From: CAZQCV01 sp964591665 | GTDB lineage: Bacteria > Patescibacteriota > Minisyncoccia > Phycocordibacterales > UBA9973 | Length of the DNA stretch: 25,043 nucleotides | Direction of reading: 5' to 3' | Assembly: GCA_964591665.1 (NCBI GenBank) | Contig: CAZQCV010000009.1 | Span: forward strand, 1-25,043 | Shown: piece by piece, positions 1-7,106 of the stretch | How positions within the stretch are numbered: position 1 is the stretch's first letter | Layout of the letters: each line of letters begins with the position of its first letter | The notes under the pieces: generated by a model | The model's input: only the letters and a program-made list of their open reading frames with translations | Database searches by the model: none | What the model was told of the DNA's origin: nothing | Made by a program: the position numbers and the translations under genes

Positions 1-918
1 CACTGCAATATCAACACTCATGCTTGTGAACTTTGTCTTAGATTTGGAGACAAGGTACCTTTTGAATCGGTAACAATCGTCAAGGCTGTCGGAAATAGTG
101 CAAACGGAGCAGTATCTTCTTCACGTCTTGGATTACGCAATGCACTTGTAGCAACTGTCGGAGACGACCAAAATGGCACAGATTGTCTCGATACATTAAA
201 ATCAAACAACGTCAGTACAGAATACATGCGCGTTGATCCTAACAACAAAACCAACTACCATTATGTACTTTGGTATACAAACGAAAGGACTATTTTAGTA
301 AAACACGAAAAGTACGAGTACAAACTTCCAGACATAAAAAATGCACCACAGTGGATTTACCTTTCTTCTATGGGTAAAGAGTCAGCACCTATATATACAG
401 AAATAGCGACATATCTCAAAAACAACCCAGAAGTGAAACTAGCCTTCCAGCCAGGCACATTCCAGATGGAACTTGGAACGGAATTCTTAAAAGATATTTA
501 TGAGCATACTGAGTTATTTATCTGTAATGTGGAAGAATCTCAAAGAATTTTGAAGACACAAGAACAAGATATAAAAGTACTTCTAAATGGTATCAAAAAT
601 CTTGGGCCAAAGATCGTCTGTATTACAGATGGACCAAAAGGAGCGTATATGCTCAATAATGGCAAGGCATACTTCATGCCTATCTACCCTGATCCAAAAG
701 AGCCGCTCGAACGTACTGGCTGTGGTGACGCATTCGCTTCAACATTCATGTCAGCATTACTTCTCGGTAAGACACCACTTGAAGCACTCGTCTGGGCACC
801 GATCAATCCTATGTCAGTCGTTCAGTATGTCGGTGCACAAGAAGGGCTACTCTCTCGGGACCAGCTCGAAGAATTATTAAAAAATGCACCAGCAGATTAT
901 CAACCTAAAGAGATTTAA
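1..918 (+). CDS. PfkB-family carbohydrate kinase, 5' truncated
   Basis: The reading frame is open from base 1, so the N-terminus lies outside the window; about 305 residues are present. PfkB kinases phosphorylate sugars or nucleosides (ribokinase, fructokinase, adenosine kinase types) with ATP. The N-terminal signature GNSANGAVSSSRLGL matches the family's glycine/Asn-rich substrate-binding segment. Near the C-terminus RTGCGDAFAS matches PfkB signature 2 (DTxGAGD), with the catalytic base Asp at 727-729. A Cys cluster, C-x6-C-x2-C, sits just before FGDKVPFE in the N-terminal part and is not typical of ribokinases. The substrate cannot be read from sequence, but the adjacent pentose-phosphate operon makes a pentose or nucleoside plausible. 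It is followed after 3 nt by the next gene, so the two are probably co-transcribed. Confidence 0.85.
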   Translation, partial: HCNINTHACELCLRFGDKVPFESVTIVKAVGNSANGAVSSSRLGLRNALVATVGDDQNGTDCLDTLKSNNVSTEYMRVDPNNKTNYHYVLWYTNERTILVKHEKYEYKLPDIKNAPQWIYLSSMGKESAPIYTEIATYLKNNPEVKLAFQPGTFQMELGTEFLKDIYEHTELFICNVEESQRILKTQEQDIKVLLNGIKNLGPKIVCITDGPKGAYMLNNGKAYFMPIYPDPKEPLERTGCGDAFASTFMSALLLGKTPLEALVWAPINPMSVVQYVGAQEGLLSRDQLEELLKNAPADYQPKEI

Positions 919-921
919 TAT

Positions 922-1545
922 ATGAAAGAAGGATTTGATTACTCAAAAGACCGTAAACATATCGTCAATGAAAATATTTCTGAAACAGAAAAGAAATATT
1001 GGACAACCTTTCAACCTACAGAAGAAACACCAAGCGATGCTTCACAAGAAGAGATTATCGAAGCTTCTTTAGATAAGCACGAAGATATATTTGGTGAACC
1101 AAAAGAACTTTTTGGTTCTGAAGAACAAAGCAAAGAGACGGATAGATACCAACAACTGATCAGAGAAAGAGGTAAGAAACTTTATGAGTTGGCGAAAGAT
1201 TTATATGATTGCATGATCAACTTCTATCATGAAGATAGTACGAGCGATACTATTACGCAGACTATTACACAGACAAAAGCAATAGAGGTACTCAATAAAT
1301 CACTCAAAAATTTAAAGTTCATACTAAAACAAGATGATGAACTTACCGCCGAGCAACTTACCTCTCTAGGAATAGTAGACAAAACAGAACATGATATTAA
1401 ACAACTTTTGCAAAAAATAGAATCAAAAGAGAATCTTTCTCCTAATGATCTAGATACTCTAAACGACATCGCGCAAAAGTTCGAAGCACAGGCACACGAA
1501 CTCATGTTTATGGACACAACAGAAGATGCAGGAAAAAGAAACTAG
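922..1545 (+). CDS. Acidic coiled-coil-type hypothetical protein
   Basis: A 207-aa protein I do not recognise. It is rich in Glu, Asp, Lys and Gln, has no signal peptide or membrane segment, and residues about 65-200 look helical and amphipathic, which suggests coiled coils. The first 60 residues are polar and probably disordered. The ATG follows the pfkB stop by 3 nt (TAA-TAT-ATG), so it should be translated from the same mRNA. Its TAG stop overlaps the TAG stop of tktC on the other strand within the tetramer CTAG (1542-1545). No function is proposed. Confidence 0.7.
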   Translation: MKEGFDYSKDRKHIVNENISETEKKYWTTFQPTEETPSDASQEEIIEASLDKHEDIFGEPKELFGSEEQSKETDRYQQLIRERGKKLYELAKDLYDCMINFYHEDSTSDTITQTITQTKAIEVLNKSLKNLKFILKQDDELTAEQLTSLGIVDKTEHDIKQLLQKIESKENLSPNDLDTLNDIAQKFEAQAHELMFMDTTEDAGKRN

Positions 1546-2549
1546 CCGTTACTTTTTCTATGTAATACATTAACCACTGCTTCTTTTATATCTTTTACAT
1601 CCATTCCATAAAAACGAATGAGTTCTTCTGGTGTGCCAGACTGACCAAAACGATCATGTACACCAACAAACTCCATCGGCGTTGGATAATTTTTTACAAG
1701 ACATTCAGCAACAGCTGAACCCATACCACCAGCGATCTGGTGCTCTTCGACTGTAACGATCGCTTTGCATTCTTTTGAGAGAGCGACGACGCTTTCTTCA
1801 TCAAGTGGTTTTATAGTATGCAGATTTAAAACTTTTACTTTTATACCTTTTTCTTTTTCAATTTCTTTTGCTGCTTTTAATGCTTTATGAACGAGCGCTC
1901 CCGTCGCAATAATGCCCACATGAGCAAGCCCTACTTCTGGCACCCATACGAGATTTGCTTTACCTAAAGTAAAAGGCGTCTCATCAGTAGTAATAACAGG
2001 TGTCTTCTCTCGAGCCAGGCGAATATACGTCGGTTCATTAGTCTTGACAGCTTGAATAACAGCTTTCTTTGCCTCAAGAGCATCACAAGGAGAAATCACA
2101 GCCATGTTCGGAAGCATGCGCATAAGACCGATGTCTTCGATTGCTTGGTGCGTTCCACCATCTGGACCAACGGAAATACCTGCATGTGAACCAGCGATGA
2201 TCACTTTTCTATCGTTATAACAAATAGTCGTGCGGATTTGTTCCCAATTACGTCCAGGAGAAAACATGGCATATGAAGAAATAAACGGAATCTTCCCCAT
2301 CGCCGCCATACCTGAGGCTACACTTGCGAGATTTTGCTCAGCAACACCTATCTGGAAAAATCGTTCTGGAAATTTCTGTTTAAACAAATGCATCTGTGTA
2401 CTTTCTGTCAGATCTGCACAAAGAGCAACAATGCGTTCGTCCTGGGTACCTACAAAGAGCAATCCTTCACCGAAACCCTTGCGAATAGGAATTTGTTCTA
2501 CATCATCATTAAAAACTTTAGTATTTAATTTTATTTTTGGATTAAGCAT
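1542..2549 (-). CDS. tktC: Transketolase, C-terminal subunit
   Basis: A 335-aa protein corresponding to the Pyr domain plus C-terminal domain of transketolase, encoded separately from the TPP pyrophosphate-binding half (tktN, 2915-3784). IGVAEQNL carries the conserved Glu (about residue 71) that activates the thiamine aminopyrimidine. SHAGISVGPDGGTHQ (121-135) is the usual Pyr-domain segment, and a transketolase C domain follows (about 200-330). Together the halves should move two-carbon ketol units between sugar phosphates in the non-oxidative pentose phosphate pathway. The ATG overlaps the 3' end of the mazG-like gene (ATGCTTAA contains that gene's TAA), indicating translational coupling. 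No terminator hairpin is visible after its stop. Confidence 0.93.
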   Translation of the reverse strand: MLNPKIKLNTKVFNDDVEQIPIRKGFGEGLLFVGTQDERIVALCADLTESTQMHLFKQKFPERFFQIGVAEQNLASVASGMAAMGKIPFISSYAMFSPGRNWEQIRTTICYNDRKVIIAGSHAGISVGPDGGTHQAIEDIGLMRMLPNMAVISPCDALEAKKAVIQAVKTNEPTYIRLAREKTPVITTDETPFTLGKANLVWVPEVGLAHVGIIATGALVHKALKAAKEIEKEKGIKVKVLNLHTIKPLDEESVVALSKECKAIVTVEEHQIAGGMGSAVAECLVKNYPTPMEFVGVHDRFGQSGTPEELIRFYGMDVKDIKEAVVNVLHRKSNG

Positions 2550-2907
2550 GGTCTTTTCGGTATTGTTTTTTAATATTCCAATATGCTGTTTTATCTCTTT
2601 TTATAATACCAGCTGGGTATTTCTTTTCAACTTTTTTCAGTTTATCTGAAACAATTTTCTCAACATCAACACCGAGATTGGTAGCAAGATCAATCGCATA
2701 TATAAGCACATCTGCAACTTCACTCTGAATCGCTTCGTATTTTTCTTTGTCTTTTTTTATTTCAGCGACCGTAAAATTCTTCCATTGAAAATGTTCAAGT
2801 AACTCTGCCCCCTCTATCATAATGGATTTTGCTTGATCAGCAGGAGCTGTCTTGTCCCAACCACGAGCTTGCATCATTGCTTGAATTTTTTTCTGTATTT
2901 TCCACAT
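2542..2907 (-). CDS. MazG-like nucleotide pyrophosphohydrolase
   Basis: About 121 aa from the chosen ATG at 2907; an in-frame ATG at 2928 would add 7 residues and overlap tktN by 14 nt. All-alpha NTP pyrophosphohydrolases hydrolyse (d)NTPs to NMP plus PPi and bind Mg through an ExxE...ExxD pattern. Here IEGAELLEHF gives E32/E35 and EVADVLIYAIDL gives E63/D66. The spacing and the nearby GWDK fit the MazG-like/dCTPase branch, which acts on non-canonical or excess nucleotides. The gene sits between the two halves of transketolase, with 7 nt after tktN and an 8-nt overlap with tktC. The substrate is unknown. Confidence 0.85.
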   Translation of the reverse strand: MWKIQKKIQAMMQARGWDKTAPADQAKSIMIEGAELLEHFQWKNFTVAEIKKDKEKYEAIQSEVADVLIYAIDLATNLGVDVEKIVSDKLKKVEKKYPAGIIKRDKTAYWNIKKQYRKDHA

Positions 2908-2914
2908 AGATATT

Positions 2915-3784
2915 TTATTTATGTTCACTTTTAATTTTACCTTTTAGTGTGCGAAGCTCTTCAAGTGCAATTTTAGCCTCATCTTTGTTGGGCGCTTTAC
3001 CGTGCCAATGATAATCATACTCGAATTCTTTAACTCCTCTACCAGGTATCGTCCGTGCAATAATTACTGATGGTTTATCAAATACAGCTTGAGATTCAAG
3101 AAATGCGTCATGTAGTGCAGTAAAACTATGTCCGCTTACCTCTTCAACGTGCCAACCGAAGGATTTCCATTTCTCTGCAAGTGACTCAAGCGGCATAACA
3201 TCTTCAGTATATCCATCAATTTGAATGTTATTACGATCAACTATTGCAATCAAATTACCCAGTCTCTCTTTACCTGCGAGCATGATTGCTTCCCAGTTCT
3301 GCCCTTCATCTAATTCTCCGTCACCAAGTACACAGTAGAAAAATTTACCAGAACCACGCCCGTTATCGAGTCGATCAGCAAGTGCCATACCAACAGCCTG
3401 AGAAAGTCCAGAGCCAAGTGGACCTGAACTTGTTTCTAAATATGAGAGGAATTCACGATGAGGATGCCCCTGCAATCGTGAACCGAACTTACGAAGCGTC
3501 TGTAATTCTCCCACAGGGAAATACCCTGCATGAGCCATTGTTGCATAGAGTACCGGACAAATATGACCGTTTGAGAGCACGAGGCGGTCACGGTCAACCC
3601 ATGATGGACGTGAAGGGTCATGCCGCATAATATGAAAATAAAGTATTGCAAAAACATCAGCCATACCGAGCGGTCCAGCAGTATGTCCACTACCCGCCTC
3701 AACCAGCATCGTGATAATGCTTTCGCGAATTGCTTCTGCTTTGTTTACGAGAAACGTTAGTTTTTGATCGGTAAGATCTTGCAT
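2915..3784 (-). CDS. tktN: Transketolase, N-terminal (TPP-binding) subunit
   Basis: A 289-aa protein matching the PP domain of transketolase. GSGH (31-34) and SNGH (71-74) match conserved His-containing loops, GHPH (106-109) is typical of split transketolases, and the TPP motif runs from GDGELDEGQ (154-162) to RNN (184-186). It needs the C-terminal subunit encoded at 1542-2549, separated here by the mazG-like gene. The ATG is 12 nt after the rpe stop; a TGATATACT extended -10 lies 6 nt before the ATG, so the gene may also have its own leaderless transcript. Confidence 0.94.
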   Translation of the reverse strand: MQDLTDQKLTFLVNKAEAIRESIITMLVEAGSGHTAGPLGMADVFAILYFHIMRHDPSRPSWVDRDRLVLSNGHICPVLYATMAHAGYFPVGELQTLRKFGSRLQGHPHREFLSYLETSSGPLGSGLSQAVGMALADRLDNGRGSGKFFYCVLGDGELDEGQNWEAIMLAGKERLGNLIAIVDRNNIQIDGYTEDVMPLESLAEKWKSFGWHVEEVSGHSFTALHDAFLESQAVFDKPSVIIARTIPGRGVKEFEYDYHWHGKAPNKDEAKIALEELRTLKGKIKSEHK

Positions 3785-3799
3785 ATATATAGTATATCA
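3785..3799 (-). promoter_or_regulatory. Extended -10 promoter abutting tktN start
   Basis: Reading the minus strand: TGA-TATACT-ATATAT-ATG. The -10 TATACT (3791-3796) is 6 nt from the ATG, so transcription would begin at or beside the start codon. The TGA is also the stop codon of the rpe-like gene. No -35 was recognised. It may be an internal operon promoter. Confidence 0.5.
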
Positions 3800-4489
3800 C
3801 AAATCTGTTATGATGTTTTCAAAGTCCTCAAGCGTACTCTGAATATCTATTTCATCAAAAAGTGCTGAACCTATAACTAGTCTATCTGCACCAGCTTCCA
3901 CAAGTGCATGAATAGTGCTCTTATTTACCGAGCCATCAACACTGACTTTTATATTAGGATAAAGTTTTTTGACCATTCGTATCTGATCAAGTACACGTTC
4001 ATCGAAGGCTTGATGTTGAAAACCAACACGCTCAATTCCCATACACTGTACAAAAGAAATATATGGGAGAAAAACTTCTATTTTTTTTATATCATCAATC
4101 GTCGTAACTGAAATACCAAAATCAAAAAGTGTCGTGTAGATAGGATCAAGTTTTTCAAAAAAAGAAATAAGATCGTCTTCTGCATTCAAATGAAATACTA
4201 CACGAGATGGACCAAGTTTTAAGATATTTTCAAAATCTTTATGTGCATTTTTTACCATAAGGTCGAATTCAAAGTTAAAATCCTCCCAGTACGGTAATCC
4301 CTCTTCTTCACTAAGTATTTTCTGATAGAATTGTGTATCTCTTTTGTTATACGGCCATGTTTTAGAAGGAACATATATTCCGTCACAGAAATCTATCTGA
4401 ACCGTGCGAACCAGTCCATGAACAAGCCCTGCTTTACCGCGAAGCTCACCGATGTTTTCTGGAAGAATTGCTGGAATAATTTCTATCAT
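3797..4489 (-). CDS. Ribulose-phosphate 3-epimerase-like TIM-barrel protein
   Basis: A 230-aa protein aligning by eye with ribulose-5-phosphate 3-epimerase: IIPAILPE for I-PSIL, VQIDFCDGIYVPS for VHVDVMDGHFVPN, FDLMV for HLMV, VSVDGSVN for EVDGGVN and a closing ADRLVIGSALF phosphate loop. It differs at key places. The family's metal ligands are two His and two Asp; here the first His is Gln31 and the second is Asp76, while Asp33 and Asp185 remain. The PSIL Ser is Ala7 and the MSVNPGFGGQ loop is replaced by MGIERVGFQHQ. It is therefore a diverged epimerase or a related isomerase. The start lies 1 nt after the rpiB stop (TAGTATG), and the operon context favours pentose phosphate interconversion. 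Confidence 0.75.
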   Translation of the reverse strand: MIEIIPAILPENIGELRGKAGLVHGLVRTVQIDFCDGIYVPSKTWPYNKRDTQFYQKILSEEEGLPYWEDFNFEFDLMVKNAHKDFENILKLGPSRVVFHLNAEDDLISFFEKLDPIYTTLFDFGISVTTIDDIKKIEVFLPYISFVQCMGIERVGFQHQAFDERVLDQIRMVKKLYPNIKVSVDGSVNKSTIHALVEAGADRLVIGSALFDEIDIQSTLEDFENIITDL

Positions 4490-4490
4490 A

Positions 4491-4925
4491 CTAAAACTTT
4501 GCTAAACGCCGAGCATGTCTAGGATCATCACTAAATGGCGTTTCTAAAAATACTTGCACTGCTTTTGGGGCTTCGTCTTCTGTGACAAATCGCGCACCGA
4601 GAGAAAGGATATTGGCATTGTTATGTTCTCGAAGCAATTTCACTATTTCTAGATCACCACCTGTATATACACCTGCGCGTACACCTACTACATGGTTCGC
4701 GCACATTGCTTCACCTTGCCCTGAACCACCGAGAATGATTCCGAGACTAGCTGAGTCCTTTGCAACGGCTTCTGCACACGGTTTGATAAAATCAGGATAG
4801 TCGTCTTCGCCATCATACTCATGAGCACCAAAATCACGGATCTCATGCCCAAGGCCGCTCACATACTCTTTGAGTTTTTCTTTGAGTTCATATCCTGCAT
4901 GATCTGTAGCGAAGTAGATTTTCAT
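4491..4925 (-). CDS. rpiB: Ribose-5-phosphate isomerase B, Glu-type
   Basis: A 144-aa RpiB/LacAB-fold protein that interconverts ribose-5-phosphate and ribulose-5-phosphate. TDHAGYELK (7-15), DYPDF, ANHVVGVRAG and HNNANILSLGAR (101-112) are family signatures. The usual catalytic Cys loop (CGTG) reads GGSGQGE (66-72), without Cys. The same loop with a Glu, GSGNGE, is known from Mycobacterium tuberculosis RpiB, where the Glu acts as base; Glu72 is placed to do this. The gene follows the 46-aa small ORF by 5 nt and precedes rpe by 1 nt. It has no Shine-Dalgarno sequence. Confidence 0.93.
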   Translation of the reverse strand: MKIYFATDHAGYELKEKLKEYVSGLGHEIRDFGAHEYDGEDDYPDFIKPCAEAVAKDSASLGIILGGSGQGEAMCANHVVGVRAGVYTGGDLEIVKLLREHNNANILSLGARFVTEDEAPKAVQVFLETPFSDDPRHARRLAKF

Positions 4926-4930
4926 AGAAT

Positions 4931-5071
4931 TTAAAACGATCTAATTACGTAATCATAAACGGAAACACGCTGACTCTGTGGACAAGAATTTCCACGCATA
5001 CAGACAAGCGGTACGTAGATGATCACATACATAAATAAAATAAATAATAGGAATGTGGTTATTTCTCTCAT
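4931..5071 (-). CDS. Small membrane protein, 46 aa, in sugar operon
   Basis: An ORF of 46 codons fills the space between gap and rpiB: ATG is 4 nt after the gap stop and its TAA is 5 nt before the rpiB ATG. Residues 5-23 (TTFLLFILFMYVIIYVPLV) form one hydrophobic segment, followed by a polar tail with two Cys (C24, C30) in CMRGNSCPQSQ and a Tyr-rich end (VYDYVI). Spacing identical in style to the neighbouring operon genes, and the ATATG start context shared with them, support translation. It could be a membrane-anchored small protein or a signal-peptide-bearing peptide with a disulfide. No homologue is recognised and no function is proposed. Confidence 0.6.
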   Translation of the reverse strand: MREITTFLLFILFMYVIIYVPLVCMRGNSCPQSQRVSVYDYVIRSF

Positions 5072-5075
5072 ATTT

Positions 5076-6125
5076 TTATTGGATGGTTTTACCTGTACTA
5101 ATCACATGCTCGACAAGTGTCGCAGTGTACCCCATTTCGTTGTCATACCAAGCGAGAACTTTTACAAGATTACCACCAATTACTCGAGTCATCGCGAGAT
5201 CTGCAATAGATGCATGTGTGTTACCGAGGATATCAGACGACACAAGCGGTTCCTCAGTGACGGCAAACACTTTACTCCATTGTGTTGATGCTGCAGCTTT
5301 TTTAAGAATGTCATTCACTTCTTCTGCTGTTGTTGCACGTTTTGAAATGAAGGTTACATCAACAATAGATCCAGCTGGTACGGGCACTCGAAGCGAAATA
5401 CCGTCAAAGAGTCCCTCTAGAGATGGATATGCTTTTGCAACAGCAATAGCTGCACCTGTTGAACTCGGTACGATATTCTGTGCAGCTGCACGACCTTCAC
5501 GGAGATCTTTTTTGCTTGGTCCATCGACGAGTGCTTGTGATGCTGTGTAGCCATGAGTTGTTGAGAGCACTGCTTTTTCAATACCGACTGCTTCATCGAG
5601 AATACCGATCAGTGGTGACGCTGCATTTGTAGTACATGATGCATTTGAAGTGATATCACAGGTTCCGAATTTGTCTTCATTTACAGACATGAGAATAGTT
5701 GCACCAGCTACGCTACCGTCACCTTTACTTGGTGCAGAGATAACTACTTTCTTTGCACCTTGGTCAAGATGGAACTTTGATTTTTCATATGAGGTAAAAA
5801 GCCCTGTTGATTCTACAACGACATCAATTGCAAGATCTTTCCATGGTAGTTTAGCACTGTCTTTTTCTGAGACGAAACGAACCTTTTTGTTATCAATAAC
5901 TATATATCGCTCTGGATCAGTATCTGTGCCTTCTGTAGCGATAGTGTGGTTCCAGGTTCGATACACAGTATCGTATTTGAGAAGATATGACAGTGAATCA
6001 AGAGAGCCAAGGTCATTTATAGCGACGATTTCGAGTTCTGGTCTATCCCATGCGAGTTTTAAAAATGCACGACCGATACGACCAAAGCCGTTAATTGCAA
6101 CACGAATTTTGTGATTTGTTTCCAT
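5076..6125 (-). CDS. gap: Glyceraldehyde-3-phosphate dehydrogenase
   Basis: A 349-aa type I GAPDH that oxidises glyceraldehyde-3-phosphate to 1,3-bisphosphoglycerate with NAD(P). The Rossmann motif INGFGRIGR is at 11-19, the active-site SNASCTTNA gives Cys164, His191 lies in STTHGYTASQ, and WYDNEMGYT closes the catalytic domain. AINDL at the second beta strand has Asp, which favours NAD. It heads the minus-strand carbon operon, linking pentose phosphate intermediates to lower glycolysis. A TGCTATACT extended -10 lies 8 nt before the ATG. Confidence 0.97.
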   Translation of the reverse strand: METNHKIRVAINGFGRIGRAFLKLAWDRPELEIVAINDLGSLDSLSYLLKYDTVYRTWNHTIATEGTDTDPERYIVIDNKKVRFVSEKDSAKLPWKDLAIDVVVESTGLFTSYEKSKFHLDQGAKKVVISAPSKGDGSVAGATILMSVNEDKFGTCDITSNASCTTNAASPLIGILDEAVGIEKAVLSTTHGYTASQALVDGPSKKDLREGRAAAQNIVPSSTGAAIAVAKAYPSLEGLFDGISLRVPVPAGSIVDVTFISKRATTAEEVNDILKKAAASTQWSKVFAVTEEPLVSSDILGNTHASIADLAMTRVIGGNLVKVLAWYDNEMGYTATLVEHVISTGKTIQ

Positions 6126-6142
6126 ATATGTTTAGTATAGCA
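6126..6142 (-). promoter_or_regulatory. Near-leaderless extended -10 promoter of gap operon
   Basis: Minus strand: TGC-TATACT (6134-6142) then 8 nt (AAACATAT) and ATG. The predicted leader is 0-2 nt. It shares the 61-bp intergenic space with the divergent promoter of the DoxX-like gene. Confidence 0.6.
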
Positions 6143-6173
6143 AACTTTGTTTGCAATGTGTACCGAACCACGA

Positions 6174-6186
6174 TACACTAGAATAT
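6174..6186 (+). promoter_or_regulatory. Candidate -10 of DoxX-like gene
   Basis: TACACT (6174-6179) is 7 nt before the chosen ATG at 6187; TAGAAT (6179-6184) overlaps it but would be too close to the ATG. Weaker than the other -10 elements here, but at the same distance from the start. Confidence 0.4.
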
Positions 6187-6558
6187 ATGAAGAAACTGAT
6201 TATTTATCTTTTCCGTGCTGGTGTTGGATTTTATTTTGCATATCCAGCATTACTTAAACTTTTGAATGACACACCAAAACTAACTGGTACACCTTTCGCC
6301 TGTTTTGGGCCAGCTGTGCCGAGTGATACTGTCTGGACGCTCTGGTGGGTTTTCTTTATCTTCCTTGGTCTTATGATCGCATTCTGGAAAACGCCATTTT
6401 CCTGGATATTACTCGGTGTACTTATTCTTGTTGGTAAACTCTATATCGGTCCAATAACGTTCCAACTACTTATGCAAGTGGTTCCTGTATTTCTTGTGGC
6501 GCTCGGTCTCGGTATTCATTATGGAAGACAGGAATTCGGTCACGGTGACTATCATTAA
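6187..6558 (+). CDS. Small polytopic membrane protein, DoxX-like
   Basis: A 123-aa very hydrophobic protein with about four membrane helices. The opening MKKLIIYLFRAGVGFYFAYPALL resembles the start of DoxX/SURF4-like proteins (R-x-GVG-x-x-F-x-x-x-x-x-x-K), and it ends in a His-rich tail (GHGDYH). DoxX-type proteins are linked to redox or respiratory membrane functions in other bacteria, but assignment here rests on topology and the first helix only. I chose ATG 6187 rather than the upstream TTG 6151 because 6187 has the local ATATG context, begins MKK before the first helix and sits 7 nt after a -10 element. It is divergent from gap and is a single-gene unit. Confidence 0.6.
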   Translation: MKKLIIYLFRAGVGFYFAYPALLKLLNDTPKLTGTPFACFGPAVPSDTVWTLWWVFFIFLGLMIAFWKTPFSWILLGVLILVGKLYIGPITFQLLMQVVPVFLVALGLGIHYGRQEFGHGDYH

Positions 6559-6566
6559 ATAAAAAA

Positions 6567-6590
6567 TACTTCTCTTTTGATCGAGAAGTA
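6567..6590 (-). terminator. Intrinsic terminator after the coiled-coil protein gene
   Basis: An 8-bp stem TACTTCTC/GAGAAGTA with an 8-nt loop, followed on the minus strand by TTTTTTATTT (to about 6557). It sits downstream of the 6626-7075 gene. On the plus strand no T-run follows, so termination of the DoxX-like gene by it is less certain. Confidence 0.75.
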
Positions 6591-6625
6591 CTATATCTAA
6601 CACATCGTCAAATGTGATTATGATG

Positions 6626-7075
6626 TTATTGGAGCGCCAAATCCATATTTCGAGGATGAGTTGATGTTTTATTGTAGAGTCGCAATATTTCTTGCGATTT
6701 AATATCTAGTGCTGCGTTGTCTTCGAATTGTTCTAATTCATATGAGAGAGAATCAATAACAAGTTTCATCCTCATATTCTCCCGAACGATTGAATCAGTG
6801 AGTGTTTTACCTAAAATACTCCTATTTGTTAAACGAAGAAAAGATATTTCTCTGTCTTTTTCTTTTATCAGCCATATATGCTCTCTTACGCCTTTATGCA
6901 ACAAAGAGGTATCGTGAACGAGTTGATTTATGACTTGGTCTTTTTCGACCAAAATATCTCTTGTTTGTTGGTGGTCTACTTTTTCTTCATTCAAAAGATA
7001 GCCAAAAACTAATGTAAGCACGATGAACATAAAGCTCAAAATGCTTGATCTACGGGGAAAAGTTTGCTTTGTCAT
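6626..7075 (-). CDS. Membrane-anchored coiled-coil hypothetical protein
   Basis: A 149-aa protein not recognised as a family member. A short basic N-terminus (KQTFPRRSS) precedes one membrane helix at about 11-28 (ILSFMFIVLTLVFGYLL). The rest is a long charged helix with heptad-like Leu/Ile spacing (about 35-125), so a coiled coil facing outside or inside the membrane is likely; the positive N-terminus suggests the coil is extracytoplasmic. It forms its own unit: a palindrome-flanked extended -10 promoter upstream and an intrinsic terminator downstream. Confidence 0.65.
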   Translation of the reverse strand: MTKQTFPRRSSILSFMFIVLTLVFGYLLNEEKVDHQQTRDILVEKDQVINQLVHDTSLLHKGVREHIWLIKEKDREISFLRLTNRSILGKTLTDSIVRENMRMKLVIDSLSYELEQFEDNAALDIKSQEILRLYNKTSTHPRNMDLALQ

Positions 7076-7106
7076 GTTTGTGATTTTCGTTATTTATATC
7101 ACAAAC
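7076..7106 (-). promoter_or_regulatory. Extended -10 promoter framed by a 9-bp perfect inverted repeat
   Basis: GTTTGTGAT (7076-7084) and ATCACAAAC (7098-7106) are perfect inverted copies 13 bp apart. On the minus strand the outer copy provides the TGA of TGATATAAA, an extended -10 (TATAAA 7093-7098). The inner copy directly abuts the ATG at 7075. The arrangement fits an operator covering the promoter, or a leader hairpin; the predicted leader is about 10 nt. Confidence 0.55.

Noticed and set aside
4970..5000. GTGGA/TCCAC hairpin (4978-4995) as a terminator between gap and rpiB.
   Set aside because: The stem is only 5 bp with no T-run on either strand and lies inside the 46-aa ORF.
5053..5550. 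Plus-strand ORF of 165 codons.
   Set aside because: It is antisense to gap, whose active-site motifs fix the coding strand.
6151..6186. TTG start extending the DoxX-like protein by 12 residues.
   Set aside because: The extension is polar, lacks family resemblance, and lies over the promoter region shared with gap.
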